DNA of 64,000 nucleotides, taken from the NCBI GenBank assembly GCA_018340805.1, contig JACMZG010001913.1:42610881-42674880 (forward strand), given 5' to 3'. The notes beneath the pieces were generated by a model. The model did no database searches. It was not told the origin of the DNA and saw nothing but the letters and a program-made list of their open reading frames with translations. The stretch comes from Microvelia longipes (lineage: Eukaryota; Arthropoda; Insecta; Hemiptera; Veliidae). A program made the position numbers and the translations under genes. Shown here in pieces: positions 41,645 to 53,338 of this stretch (position 1 is its first letter; the number at the start of each line of letters is the position of its first letter).

Positions 41645-42990
41645 TGTGTTGCGAATTTTAAAAAAGTTAAGGAGTCAATGATTTTTGTGTATTTTTAGGG
41701 AAAAATAAACTATAATATAATTACTTTGATAAGGGTCAAAGTAAGGGTGATGATTTAATAATTTTTAGGTTTTTTTGCTGTCCAGTCCATGGAATCAGTC
41801 AGAGAAGCATTGTTACCATTATTCAAGATTTTTCTCTTTTAATACTAGAGATTGATAGTTCTCTTTTAAGGTTTGCTCATAATGCTAAGTGATTTTATAT
41901 TTGATTGGACCTTTTGTAATGTTTACTTTTGACCATACATTGTAGTAGCATTCCTTCCTTTTATTTATTACATTCTCCCTTTGGATTTAATTTCGTTTTA
42001 TTCTTCAACTTTAATTTGGTTTTTTTCTCCTTTGTTTTATTTGGTTAAGCCAACTGGGGGTACTTCGCACGACCTCCAACGTTTAGTTGTACCTACCTCA
42101 TTTTAATCATGTGAAAACTCTGCATTTTGATGTATATGATAAACTATGATTATATAGTTAGTTATAGTTATAATAGTTAGTTAGTTATCAAATAACTATG
42201 ATTAATTGTATTAATTATATTCAATTTAAAAATTCTTATTTTAAGCTCAGCGGTGGACCTACCTTTCAATTGAGTGGGCGTGTCTTATTTCCCGCTTTTT
42301 GCCCACAGTCAGCTTGAAATTTAATTTTTATACTTTGTATAATTATACTTCTAACTAACCCTACCACTTTAATCTTACATAGAACGCTTCTGATTATTTT
42401 TAAGTTTTTCATTCAAGTAATTTATTTATTTAATTGATTCAATCAGGTAACAATGAAATAGAGTTTATTTCACTATCTCATGAACTATTGAGGTTAGTTC
42501 ATGAGTTGTCCGCACCGGTCCGCCGCAGCGCTAATTTTTAGCAGCTTGCGATAATCGAATCCAAACTTTTCCTCATTTAAGTTAACCCCCCCCCTTCCCA
42601 CTGGTCTAACCTAATAGAATTCTTTCTCTCCCACATTTTCGGCGCGCTGTAATCTGACTTTAACCGTGTGTTATATTATAAATTATCAAACTAATAATTG
42701 TAACTAAATTATAAAATGTAAATTACAAGTTCACATTGATTTTATTTCAACTGTAAGTCTGTAAAGACATAACTCGAGGAGAATAAAAGCAAACAGGTAC
42801 AGAGCACTTTAAACCAAGAAAAGAACCAGACAACTTCAGTAAAAATCAACTCAGCCAGATATATCATCATGACGTCAAAACTTTTTTTTTTTTTTTTTTT
42901 GGCATTGGCCTTTATTAGCCATACAGCCATTTTATGACATTAATGTGATTACTAGACAGAACTTGACGTCATAACTTGAAACATTCCTTA
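41645..42990. other. No recognised gene
   Basis: AT-rich sequence. A C-run lies at about 42585 and a T-run at about 42881-42900. The frame at 42742-42930 has no domain. Confidence 0.5.
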
Positions 42991-43009
42991 CATCTTGCCA
43001 ACCATTGGT

Positions 43010-43065
43010 GGTTTAGGTATGAAAAAGCCCTCGGGAGTTATCGTTCGCCAAAAGTATATATATAT

Positions 43066-43111
<46 letters not shown>

Positions 43112-43226
43112 GTTGTGTGTGTGTGTGTGTTGTGTGTTAAACTTTCAGGTGCTATACGTTCCGTTTCAGGTGGTTTAAGACCTCCTGAGTGGTTTACGCA
43201 AAATTGTCTGTCTGTGTGTATCTGTT

Positions 43227-43295
<69 letters not shown>
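43010..43295 (+). repeat. 5S-bearing family fragment invaded by (TA)n
   Basis: GTTATCGTTCGCC precedes TA at 43057-43112; then TTTCAGGTGGTTTAAGACC, CCTGAGTGG and GTTATCATATA, then TA at 43231-43292. The family upstream part is recognisable, no 5S part. Confidence 0.55.
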
Positions 43296-43299
43296 AATG

Positions 43300-43805
43300 G
43301 AAATATAAAGTAGTAAAGTCCTGAGATTAGTTAAGTTAATCAGACCCCGTATTAACTACTAAAATGGTTTACCACTTGATTATTATCTATCTGCAAACAC
43401 TTTGCTCTATAACTCCATACTTTTCTCTGTATCAGATCTCTTCATTTATATTTTCATTTAATTTTCAAGTACACTTTCGCAACTTCGGTAATTAATTTAC
43501 TTTAGGCTTAATTAAATAGAGACTGCTGTGGTATCATCTAGTTTTGACGTTTGAGTTTAACAAACACTCGTAAATATGAATTTAGCTTGTCCCATCTTGG
43601 AATTAATTACTCATCTTAGAATTATTATTTTATTCTTCCATTAAAGTAGTACTTTTACATTTCATTTAGCACAATTTTAGTTACACAAGACCTTTACATA
43701 TTAGTTTCTAAATCCTATAATATGTGTTTCTGTTTGAGAAATATTTTTTGAAAAACTGAATTGGAAAAAAACCAGTTTAAAGTAGATATGATCTTTATAG
43801 GTGAC
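43300..43805. other. No recognised feature
   Basis: AT-rich spacer. Confidence 0.5.
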
Positions 43806-43811
43806 CTAAAA

Positions 43812-43913
<102 letters not shown>

Positions 43914-43949
43914 CCGAGGTGCAATTAATTATCCTATCGACCTGCAATC

Positions 43950-44065
43950 GGCAGGTAATTTCCATAGCCTGTCCTCGCCTTAGGCTCGAGGGCTAATTTT
44001 TAAAACTCGTTTGTAAAATTCCATTTTGCTGCCTAGTAGCATAATATACTATTATACTCGTACAT
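43950..44065 (+). repeat. Dispersed repeat, shared with 63635-63750
   Basis: TATAGCCTGCCCTCGCC-type block, AGGGCTA, AAAACTCG and AAGTAGCATAATATACTATT are common to both places, about 115 bp. Confidence 0.65.
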
Positions 44066-44069
44066 TTAT

Positions 44070-45015
44070 TCAATCATAAATGCAGACGCCAATATTTTTC
44101 GATCTTTGGAATCTCTAGGCGCTGACACGTCAACATTGGATAAAAAAATAGGTATTATATTTCTTCCTACAAAGCAAAGCGTCCCATACTCTTTTAGGAG
44201 GAAGGGAAGTAAAATATACACATAACATGCAAATTCACAATAGCAATTAGTATTGTTATACATGTTAGAGCAACTATCTACCATTTTATAAGAATGAAAA
44301 TTAACTTTTTTAAACTATAAAAATTTCATTATACGTTTGATATTATAAGATCATAAAACGCCAACCAAAAAAATGATCCTAGTCAAACAAAAAAAAAAAA
44401 AAATGAGCCGAGATGAACCGGTGTGTGGCAGATTTTCTCATCTTTTACTCCATTTCTCGCAACTACTTTTTCTCCCATTTTTATTCTATAAATCGCCAAT
44501 TTTTCTTTTTAGTTTTAAAAAGTTATGAAGCTACCCTAATAGTTTTTTGGATCATTTACAATGTATTATATTCAGTCAGTTTTTGTCATTTATCCCCTAC
44601 CTAAGGTATATGGTAGAATTCTTTTCATTATCTTGAATACATCAAGATATGATCTGGTATAATGATCTTGTGTCTTCTTTTCATTATATTGATACATCTA
44701 ATTTCGAAAATAAAAAGGAATTTAAGAATTAAATTTAATGGACTGTGAGTTTAATGAGGAAAATAATAATGAAGATTGATGAAATAAATGAAACTAACAA
44801 AAACTCGGACTGCTGTCTTCATTATTATTTTTCCTCATAAAAAGGAATATCAGAGATTTAAAACAAAGCTGTGACGCGAGGTACCATTTTGGTATTATGG
44901 TGATATGAGGGAAGACAAAAGGTGTCCAAATTAATGATGTCGGTACCCTAATGACCCAAAGTGACTTAACATGACAAACTTAATAAGTTTGGTTTTAATT
45001 CGTAAAATACGTAGT
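44070..45015. other. No recognised gene
   Basis: AT-rich. A hairpin GAGGAAAATAATAATGAAG with its complement spans 44755-44836. Confidence 0.5.
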
Positions 45016-45024
45016 AGTAGTAAT

Positions 45025-46085
45025 AGCCGAACCTGAAAAAATGTGACTCATTATGTGCTACTTCAAACCAAATTAAAAAAAAATACCTTAAATTATGAAG
45101 GAAAAGCATCTGCCTATCCAGAGTGGAGCCTTTTATATAGGCCAAGAGCCCAGGGGTGTTTTGTTAATAAAAAGTGTAATGGCTGGAACCGGTCTCAATT
45201 TTTCGTAAATACCTTCCTTAACAAGGATCTGCAATTCTGCCGACTCGTATCGGATGGGTGTCCGAGGCAGAACGCACTTTAGGGTAAAAGGTTCTGCCTG
45301 GGACACCCATCCAATCAATACGAGTCGACAGAATTGCAGATCCTTGTTCAGGAAGGTATTTACGAAAAATTGAGACCGGTTCCAGCCATTACACTTTTTA
45401 TTAACAAAACACCCCTGGGCTCTTGGCCTATTATGATTGCGCTTGCTTAAAATATTATAATATCGCACTAATTCCAGTTTTCTTGCAATAGGTGTATAGT
45501 CCTGTGTATCTAGGTGTTTAGTCCCTGTATAGTCCTTGGTGTATAGTCCTAGTGTATAGTGTCCTGTAAAGGTTTATAGTCCCTGTAAGTCGTGTGCAAA
45601 ACATGATGAGGCCATTTTTTTATAGCTGATAAAATTTCCTATAAAACGAGTATTACGACTCAACGACTACAACCAAAGTTATGGCTCTTTCAAAAACACC
45701 AAAATATCGTTTATTTATGCAAATTTAGCGAATTTCTTTGAAAAAAATATTGACTTATAGTGCATTTTTTTGGCCATTTAATAAATGTCATAACTCTATC
45801 TGTATTTATCTGGTTTTGACAAAACAACATCGTTTTTTAGGAAATTTCACCAGCTTTAAAAAACGGTCTCTTCATGTTTTGCACACGACTTACAGGGAGC
45901 CACTTATTGCAAGAAAACAGGAATTAGTGTGATTTTATAAAATTTTGAGCATGCGCAATCATATGAAAGGCTTCACTCAGGATAGGTAGACTATGCTTTT
46001 CTTTCATAATTTATGTAATATTTTCAGAAAAATTTGGTTTGAAGTAGTACAAAATGAGTCACATTTTTTCAAGTCCGGCTCTTGG
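45025..46085. mobile_element. Foldback element with nested palindrome
   Basis: Ends GAACCTGAAAAAATGTGACT and its complement near 46050-46075. Long arms share CTTCAAACCAAATT, ATTGCGC.TGC, TTTTCTTGCAATA and CTGTAAGTCGTGTGCAAAAC. The left arm contains a second foldback (45135-45432). A half copy is at 18778. Confidence 0.8.
45135..45432. mobile_element. Near-perfect palindromic insertion
   Basis: ATAGGCCAAGAGCCCAGGGG at the left is mirrored at the right, with arms of about 145 bp meeting near GTGTCCGAGGCAGAACG. The right arm of the host element and the 18778 copy lack it, giving two empty-site comparisons; target duplication is short and AT-rich. Confidence 0.85.
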
Positions 46086-46149
46086 ACTACAAGCAAATTG
46101 GCTACGTATTTGGCCCTTCTTGCCAGCCCCGATTTGTTGTCTATACCAA

Positions 46150-46255
46150 ATCTACCAGTAGTAGTAGTAATATGGGGGGAGTGGTAGTAACTACCAGGCA
46201 AATAGGCCACGTTGTTGGGCCCTTTTCACCAGCTCCCTAAGATAGTGTTCTACTC
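46150..46255 (+). repeat. Dispersed repeat, shared with 58705-58815
   Basis: TAATATGGGGGGAGTGGTAG, CTACCAGGCAA, TAGGCCACGTTGTTGGGCC and CCTAAGATAGTGTTCT occur in both. Confidence 0.75.
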
Positions 46256-46529
46256 CTTTTAATTTCAAGTGTAGGTATATTTCATCTAATTCAGACAGAA
46301 GAGCCGTGAATTACTACGGTACCTTTTATGCTTTTTCAAGCAATCATACATGTTTTCACTGATTCTTATAGTCTAGTGAAAACTGGGAACAACACGTGCT
46401 CTCACTATTAAACCAAACCTCCACACACTTTAAACTACAAGGCAGAAACAGTATAGTATTATAATAAATCTACAATGAGGGTCCTAAATTTTGCCTATAC
46501 CTAGTTTCATTTAGGGTTAGGGATTTTTA

Positions 46530-46712
46530 TCGAGTACCTGACAACGCACAGGCTCGAGACCACCGGCTTTACGTCCCATCTGAAGGACGTGCTACGCAGA
46601 ATTTGTATCCCTCTCATAAAAATCCTAGAGGCCCGTGCTGGGATTGGACCCATGACTAAAGTCCATTCATTCTGTGTATTGGCCGCGTACCTTAACCATT
46701 ACACCACGGGTG
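46530..46712 (-). mobile_element. tRNA-derived SINE
   Basis: Minus strand: GTGGTGTAATGGTTAAGG resembles an A box and GGGTCCAATCCC a B box; CCCGTG and CACGGG can pair as an acceptor-like stem. A SINE body follows with GATGGGACGTAAAGCCGG. Anticodon stem is poor, so not a functional tRNA gene. Confidence 0.7.
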
Positions 46713-46946
46713 AAGAGTCACCCGTGGTAGAGACCAAATCTATCAAGAATCTCTTGAAAGGGTTACTATTGGAGGATATCTCTCGAAACTATAAGAAGAA
46801 GCATAGTTAAAGAGATATACTCAGAATATATCAGATTACGTAAAAGAATGAGAGTTTAGATTAACAGAGGTGTGAGAAGAATCACATAAAACGATGTGAT
46901 CTGACATAAGCAGTGACAGGAACACTCCAAAAAACATTTTGGTTGC

Positions 46947-47390
46947 AAAAATCAGGTACAGGGTATCTCAAAAATTTCCCTGTTTACTTCGCATTCGCTA
47001 CGCTCATTCTCTCACCTTCGGACTTGCTTCGCTCGTCCTATACACTAGTCGTTAAATTCATACTGCAACGCAATATAGAATTCACCAAATGTATACTGCA
47101 AAACGTCTTTGAACTCGCTTGGCTCGTCCTTAGATAGTAAATATATTTGTTTCATTCCCAGTGGTCATCCGTCCAAGTACTGACCACGCTCGATGCTGCT
47201 TAACATTTATGATCCACCAAAAATCATAGATGTACTTGTTGTATTAAAACGCAACTTGACGTTCTTATTTTATACGTAAAGGTATAGACTTGCACCAAAT
47301 GTCCACACAATATGGTTTTTCATATTTTTTTAAAAAACGCATTCTAGTCATTCAATAAAAATTTACCAAATGCTGATAAATTTTATACAT
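46947..47390 (-). mobile_element. 5S rRNA-derived repeat, minus copy
   Basis: Minus strand core at 47216-47160: GGATCATAAATGTTAAGCAG, CATCGAGCGTGGTCAGTAC, CGGATGACCAC. The body carries AGCGAAGCAAGTCC and ends near 46947. The upstream part of the long family (AATGCATT-like, ATTTTTATTGAATGA) extends to about 47390. Confidence 0.75.
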
Positions 47391-47399
47391 ACAATTAAC

Positions 47400-48050
47400 A
47401 GGATGTATATAATATAATAATTCATATTATTTATTTATATTTATAGGATGTATAGTTGTTTTTTTTAACTTGACTTTTAAATACATATATACCTTATATT
47501 CGTTAGAAAATAAAGAGCCATAGCAGGGATACTGTTATGGTAAATTAAAAAATAAAAAAATAAAAAAAAAACCTTTATATTCGATAGTAGGTATAGTGAA
47601 GAGGTACAACTTGTGATTTAACTCTTAATAGCCTGTAAAAAAAAAGTGTCTTTTATTTAATTGTGTCTTTCATTCTAATTTAGTGTTTTTAAATTAATTT
47701 TTCATTATCTATAATAAGATATTATACATGTTTTTTTCTTTTTTCAAGTCATATGCCTTGCTTCATAATTTTTTTTCTTTTTTCTAAAATTAAACATTTG
47801 TTTTCTCTCTCTTTAAAACTAGATAAATAGTTTAAAGATAATTAATTAAAAAAAAAATCGACCTAAGTCATTATATTTATTTTAGTTTTTTTTCATAGTT
47901 TATTAATGTTTAGTTTATTTATTTTTGTTCATTACTTAGAGATATTCTAATAAAAAGGATATATGGAAGATCTATTTAAAAATAGAATATATCCTATATT
48001 TGTAGATATGTATTGTTATTTTTTATGTAAAAAATTAACATTGTGCAATC
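47400..48050. other. No recognised feature
   Basis: AT-rich with many A- and T-runs. Confidence 0.5.
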
Positions 48051-48059
48051 TATAAATAA

Positions 48060-48425
48060 ACATTTTATTTATTTATTTATAAAGAGATAAAACTAAGCAC
48101 ATATAATAGTCTCATATATGGCTGCATGCGTGCTTAACTACAATCCGATCCCATAATGTTTTTCGTGTTTTATGATTTTTCAATCTTTTGCTGTCTTAAT
48201 TGTGATTTAATGACGTCATAAAAAATATTTTTCGAATAGCACAACTACAGCAGTGGACAGATTTTTGTAAAAAATAGTTTCAACTATCTAGCATAAACAG
48301 TTGTAGCTACGATGATAACAGACACACACACACATACAGACAGACAACTTTGCAAAACCACTCAGGAGGCCTTAAAACACCTGAAACGGAATGTATAACA
48401 CCTAAAAGTTTAAACACCACACACA
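48060..48425 (-). repeat. 5S-bearing family, upstream half, minus
   Basis: GTAGCTACGATGATAACAGA, CACTCAGGAGGCCTTAAAAC and TAATGACGTCATAAAAAA match the complement of the long copies. A CA microsatellite is at 48417-48436. Confidence 0.65.
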
Positions 48426-48440
48426 CACACACACACCACA

Positions 48441-48586
<146 letters not shown>

Positions 48587-48593
48587 TGTATGT

Positions 48594-49022
48594 ATTAACC
48601 TAAGCAGTTGTAACGTCACAACTTTTTTCGTATTTTTCATAGAAAATGTTTAGCATAGATTAAGCTTCAAATAAGTGCAAATAATGCTGTGCCGTGTAGT
48701 GCAATCAAGTTGTGACGCTACTGCTTATGTTTTTTGTTATATGCTAAAAACTTAAGCAAAAATTAAATTGTTATGCAAGAAAACGCGCATTAAAAGAAGA
48801 TTTATTTGCCCGGTTTTCGGCCTTTCGCACTAGAAGTTTTAATGTCATAATGGTTTTATGGAAGCTAATTTGAAAAAAAAGATCTTGTACTTAAAATATA
48901 TCTTGTTTTTACTGTAATTATTGGATAAATGGATTCCCGCATATTCTTTGTTGACAGGAGGTTCTACCCCGGGTTCAACCTCCTTGTTCACACGGTATAT
49001 TTTAATATTAAGTTTAGAATTT
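48594..49022 (+). mobile_element. Repeat of about 410 bp, mirrored at 61370-61776
   Basis: Shares AAGTTGTGACG-type blocks, GCAAATAATGCTGTGCCGTG, CGGTTTTCGG, CCCGCATATTCTTTGTTGA and CCTCCTTGTTCACACGGTAT with the other copy in opposite orientation. No ORF. The AACCTAAGCAG end abuts (TA)n in both copies. Confidence 0.8.
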
Positions 49023-49026
49023 AAAT

Positions 49027-49046
49027 ATAATATATATTATATATTA

Positions 49047-49088
<42 letters not shown>

Positions 49089-49102
49089 AATAATATATAA
49101 CA
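49027..49102. repeat. (TA)n-rich tract
   Basis: TA runs with ATTA and AATA breaks at the other edge of the repeat. Confidence 0.9.
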
Positions 49103-49104
49103 CC

Positions 49105-50210
49105 TCCCTCTCATAACTCTTTGTAATTTAAAACTTTTTCAAATTAATTAAATTTAAATTTAGACATTTTCATATAGTATTGGAATAGTATTCTTGGAAA
49201 ATACAACAATTCCATAACATCATTCGTCTCACCGAACAATTGAAAATATCACAATTGAATTTTACAAAATGTTGAATTGTGTATATAAATAACATATTAT
49301 TAATAAAGAAAAAAAACTTTTTCTGATAAACAATTTGCCTGATAAAGTAAAGGTATTTAGTTACTATATTTCTCGTTCTATATGTTGTTATTTTATCTTT
49401 ATTATTTAATTTTATATTTATTTGTTTGCTATGCTTAATTTCAACATTCATTTTTAAACAAAGGAATGAAATTAATTTTATACTCTTTTTTTTCATAAGC
49501 CTTTGACTATAAAAAATTTAATATCAAAAATAATACAACAGAAATAGAAAAAAACATGAACGTATAACTCAAGGGATTTAATTTCTTTATCACAATAGAC
49601 TTATTTAAAGTAAGCCAAAAAGAGATTTTGATTTTTACTTTTTACTTTTCTCCTTGTACCGCACTTACATCGGAAAAATATTGTGTTCACTTTAAAAATC
49701 TGAAATAAGCCGATTTTTTGATAAGGTTTCATCATGAAGTTTTTTCGTGGTTTTCATCATGCTTTCTGTTCGTTTGTTGTGTGTAGGTTTTTTTTTCAAA
49801 AAAAAAATAATATATCCTTTATTTTCAGTTTAATAAACAAAACAGAATAGATTATAAATACAAAATTTGTTTTGGTATTTTGAGCAATTATCATTGGATT
49901 ATTCACCACTCACCACATTAGCCTTGTTCTGTGGTGAATAGTCTATAGCCTTCCTCAATTACCTAATGAAAAAAATATCATGTAAAAATTACACATACAT
50001 ATAATTTAAAAAGAAATGCCTGATCATAAGCGAACTCAAAGTATTTATAGAATTATTTTCAATTCTATAAATAATATGTAAAAATAATGTAAAAAACAAT
50101 AATTTAAAAAAATCATAGACAAATGTTTTGTATTATAACATTTTAGTTTGATTATCAAAAATAAATTTTTAATTTTATTTTTGAATTGATCATTTTTAAG
50201 TACGGTGCTA
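49105..50210. other. No recognised gene
   Basis: AT-rich. TTTTTACTTTTCTCC and a TCGGAAAAATATTGTG block at 49635-49690 resemble the 5S-bearing family tip. Confidence 0.45.
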
Positions 50211-50217
50211 ATATGTT

Positions 50218-50552
50218 TGTGTCAAGCATAACTGTAGAGTTGAAAACTCTTTGGCATAAAAATTACACTTAAGATCAAGTTGTGCTAAAAAAACATAATA
50301 TTTTAGAAAGTGCAAATTTATTTTGTTGAGTCATTAACATTTTAAAAATTAGATTAAATTCAAAATATCAGTTGATTTGAAAGTTCGTACAGATAAACTA
50401 ATATTTCGACTTAAAAATATTTTTTCCAGTTTGATTACCCAGCAAAATAGGTTAAGACGTTCTAGAAAGTATATGTTCAGCACAACTTAACCCTAAGTCT
50501 AATTTTTGTGGCAAAGAGTTTTCAACTCACTGGTTATGCGTGACACAATAAA
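50218..50552. mobile_element. Foldback element
   Basis: TGTCAAGCATAAC and AGTTGAAAACTCTTTG on the left are mirrored by CAAAGAGTTTTCAACT and GTTATGCGTGACA on the right. Confidence 0.65.
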
Positions 50553-50639
50553 CTTATGGAGGTAAGTTTAACTTTCCATTCCAATATTGGTCGCTTTTTT
50601 GAAAATATTTACTTTATAAGTTTAAAGGATATAGTAATA

Positions 50640-50975
50640 AAGAGAGAGATATGTGATAGTGAGAGAGAGCTAAGTGAAGAGTAAGAGAGAGTGAGAGAGT
50701 GAAAGAGAGATTATAGTGAGAGAGGAAAGAGAGAGAAGTGTGAGAGAGTGAAAGAAGAGTGATGAAGGAGAAATAGTGAGAGAGTGAAGAGAGTATAGTG
50801 AGAGAGTAAAGAGAGAGATGTAGTGAGAGAGTGAAAGAGAGATGTAGTGAGAGAGTGAAAGAGAGAAATATAGTGGGAGAGTGAAAGAGAGAGATATAGT
50901 GAGAGAGTGAAAGAGAGTTTTATAGTGAGAGAGTGAAAGAGAGAGAGAGAAAAGGGGAAAAAAGCGAGAGAAATA
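50640..50975. repeat. GA-rich minisatellite
   Basis: Units such as GTGAGAGAGTGAAAGAGAGA of about 27 bp over 330 bp, almost entirely purine on the plus strand. Frames on the minus strand give only Ser, Leu, His and Phe repeats. Confidence 0.9.
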
Positions 50976-50999
50976 GAGAGGTAGAGATGCATAATCAAA

Positions 51000-51790
51000 A
51001 ATATACTTTGTAACTAATGATTCACGTAAGTGTATATTCAATTTTTTATATTTTTTTGTTACAAAAATTCCATTGAAATTTCCATTTTAATGAAAATTCG
51101 CTCAGCATGCGGATTACTGGTCAGATCTTTTTCATACATTAGTGAAAATAACACAGGTTTTTACACAACACAGACTACAAAGCGGCGCACGCTTATCTTT
51201 CATATTTGTTGCGGGTTTTATCTTTTTCCCTCGCAATTTTCTAGTACATAGAAATAATGAAGAGTTTATTTTTTATAAAAATTTTTTTGTTATGTAAGGG
51301 CTACATAAAAAGCTTTAAGTTTTACACTCGATTTATATAAATAAAAAAGTGTAACACTTTTTTTCAAATAAACGTAATTGAAAAATTACTAAATATTGGT
51401 AATATACTATGATAAATTTTATTTAAATAAGTTAACAATATCATGGTATAAAAATATAATGTAATTCATATCTTTATCAGTCTTTTGATATTCATCTTTT
51501 CAGATTTGTCGAGATATTTTTATTTCATTAAATATTTTCTTTTATTGAAATAAAAAAATATATTTTATTTATTTTGCTTTTGAAAAATAAAATATAATTA
51601 TAGAATATGAATATGTATACAAGAATTTAAAAAACAATTTTTTCATGTTTGATTGGTCAGTTTGAACAAAATGAATTTCCAATAATTTTATTTAGAATTA
51701 TTTTTACGAAAAAACCTAAGCTGAAATAAATTTTTCTGATGATTTTTGTTATGTAGGAGCTTTGGAATGTTGTACATAAACGCAAAGCAC
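51000..51790. other. No recognised feature
   Basis: AT-rich spacer. Confidence 0.5.
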
Positions 51791-51799
51791 GTATTGATT

Positions 51800-51890
51800 T
51801 ATTTTTCAGCGAATTTTCAAAGAAAAAATAGGCTTCTGAGGTTGGGGTCATGGAGAAGAGGAGGGTGAGGAAATTGGTTTTTGATACACA
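51800..51890 (+). repeat. Diverged start of the 38216 element
   Basis: AGCGAATTTTCAAAG, AGGCTTCTGAGGTTG and AGGAGGGTGAGG parallel the first 90 bp of the unclassified element, again followed by (TA)n. Confidence 0.45.
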
Positions 51891-51909
51891 GACACACAAA
51901 TACAAATAT

Positions 51910-52098
<189 letters not shown>

Positions 52099-52099
52099 A

Positions 52100-53120
52100 A
52101 TATATACGAATAGTCCAGAAAGGGCTCAAGTTTTCTGAATGAAAGGGTAAGCGTAAGATAAGCAAATATTTTTGAATACGGGTATAAGCCTTTAAAGGAC
52201 AAAGATTTATACATCAATTAATTTATTCCAAACAAATTAGAAATTACAATAATAATTTAACTCTAAACTATCTTTAGTAAATTTTCTAGATAATTACACA
52301 AAGGAATAAATTACAATTAAAAATACATTTTAAAATATAAATTAAAAAACTTATTAAAATTTAACTAAATTTAAACTCGAGTTAATAGAAAAATTATTAA
52401 CAGCATTTAATTACTTAATATTTTATAGAAAAAAATATCAAGTTTTCCAAGAGTTTTCTGGAAAAAGAAATTGCTGTTAAGGGCACCTTAATTACTGCTA
52501 AAGAAGAACTGGCTGCAAAAGATGGACTTTAATGCGAGTGGCAGGTGATTTACTTTACTTTAAATTAAAAGAAAATAAGTTTAGAGAAACTTTCAAGAAA
52601 TTATTTTAGTTATGTACCTTTTAATTAAAATAATATTCTTAGAAAATGCTGGATTACATGGAAAAAACCATTTTCTATTTCACAAATTAAATATTCTTTG
52701 AATTAAAATTTTAAGGTAGGAAATTTTTTTTTGTATCTTCGGATTTGCTTCGCTCGTCCTTATAACGACATGATTATTCTAAGCTTATGGTAATATTACT
52801 TAAATCATGTTTTTCTCGACCTCAGAATACAATAGTAATTTAAAATCTGATCCGTTCTGATTTCTTGATTTCGGACTCGCTTTGCTCGTTCTTAGAAAGT
52901 AAAATTTGCTTAAGGTAGCATTACTTCGGCAACGCTAATGTTAACGAAAGCTGTAAAGCCTAATTATAAATTTTAATTAATTTTTGCGACAAAACGTCAT
53001 AATTTTAACAAATTTTACCAAACATGTTTGTATAATTTTAATTATTGCACCAATAGATACTTATTTCCACTACTAACATTCATGGAATGTTAACTATGAT
53101 GTCTTGTCTGATGGTGATGC
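52100..53120. other. No recognised gene
   Basis: AT-rich. GATTTGCTTCGCTCGTCCTT (52742) and GACTCGCTTTGCTCG (52875) are isolated body words of the 5S-bearing family, minus. Confidence 0.45.
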
Positions 53121-53124
53121 CTAT

Positions 53125-53338
53125 GATGTCCTGACTATGACATCAGTCAGGACATCATAGGCATTACCATCAGGTCAGGACATCATAGGCATCACCATCA
53201 GTCAGGACATCATAGGCATCACCATCAGGACATCATGATCACCATCAGTCAGGACATCTTAGCATCACGATCAGTCAGGACATCATAGGCATCACCATTA
53301 GTCAGGATTAGGCATCACCATCAGTCAGGACATCGACA
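53125..53338. repeat. 27-bp minisatellite, left part
   Basis: Units of CAGTCAGGACATCATAGG plus CATCACCAT, with small deletions. Continues after the LINE at 55203. Confidence 0.9.

Noticed and set aside
45043..45468. Two frames on opposite strands giving the same peptide
   Set aside because: They are the two arms of a palindrome read in each direction, not genes.
50670..51041. Ser/Leu/His-rich frames on the minus strand
   Set aside because: Shadow of the GA-rich minisatellite.
53125..53338. CRISPR array
   Set aside because: Units are contiguous with no unique spacers and the context is eukaryotic.
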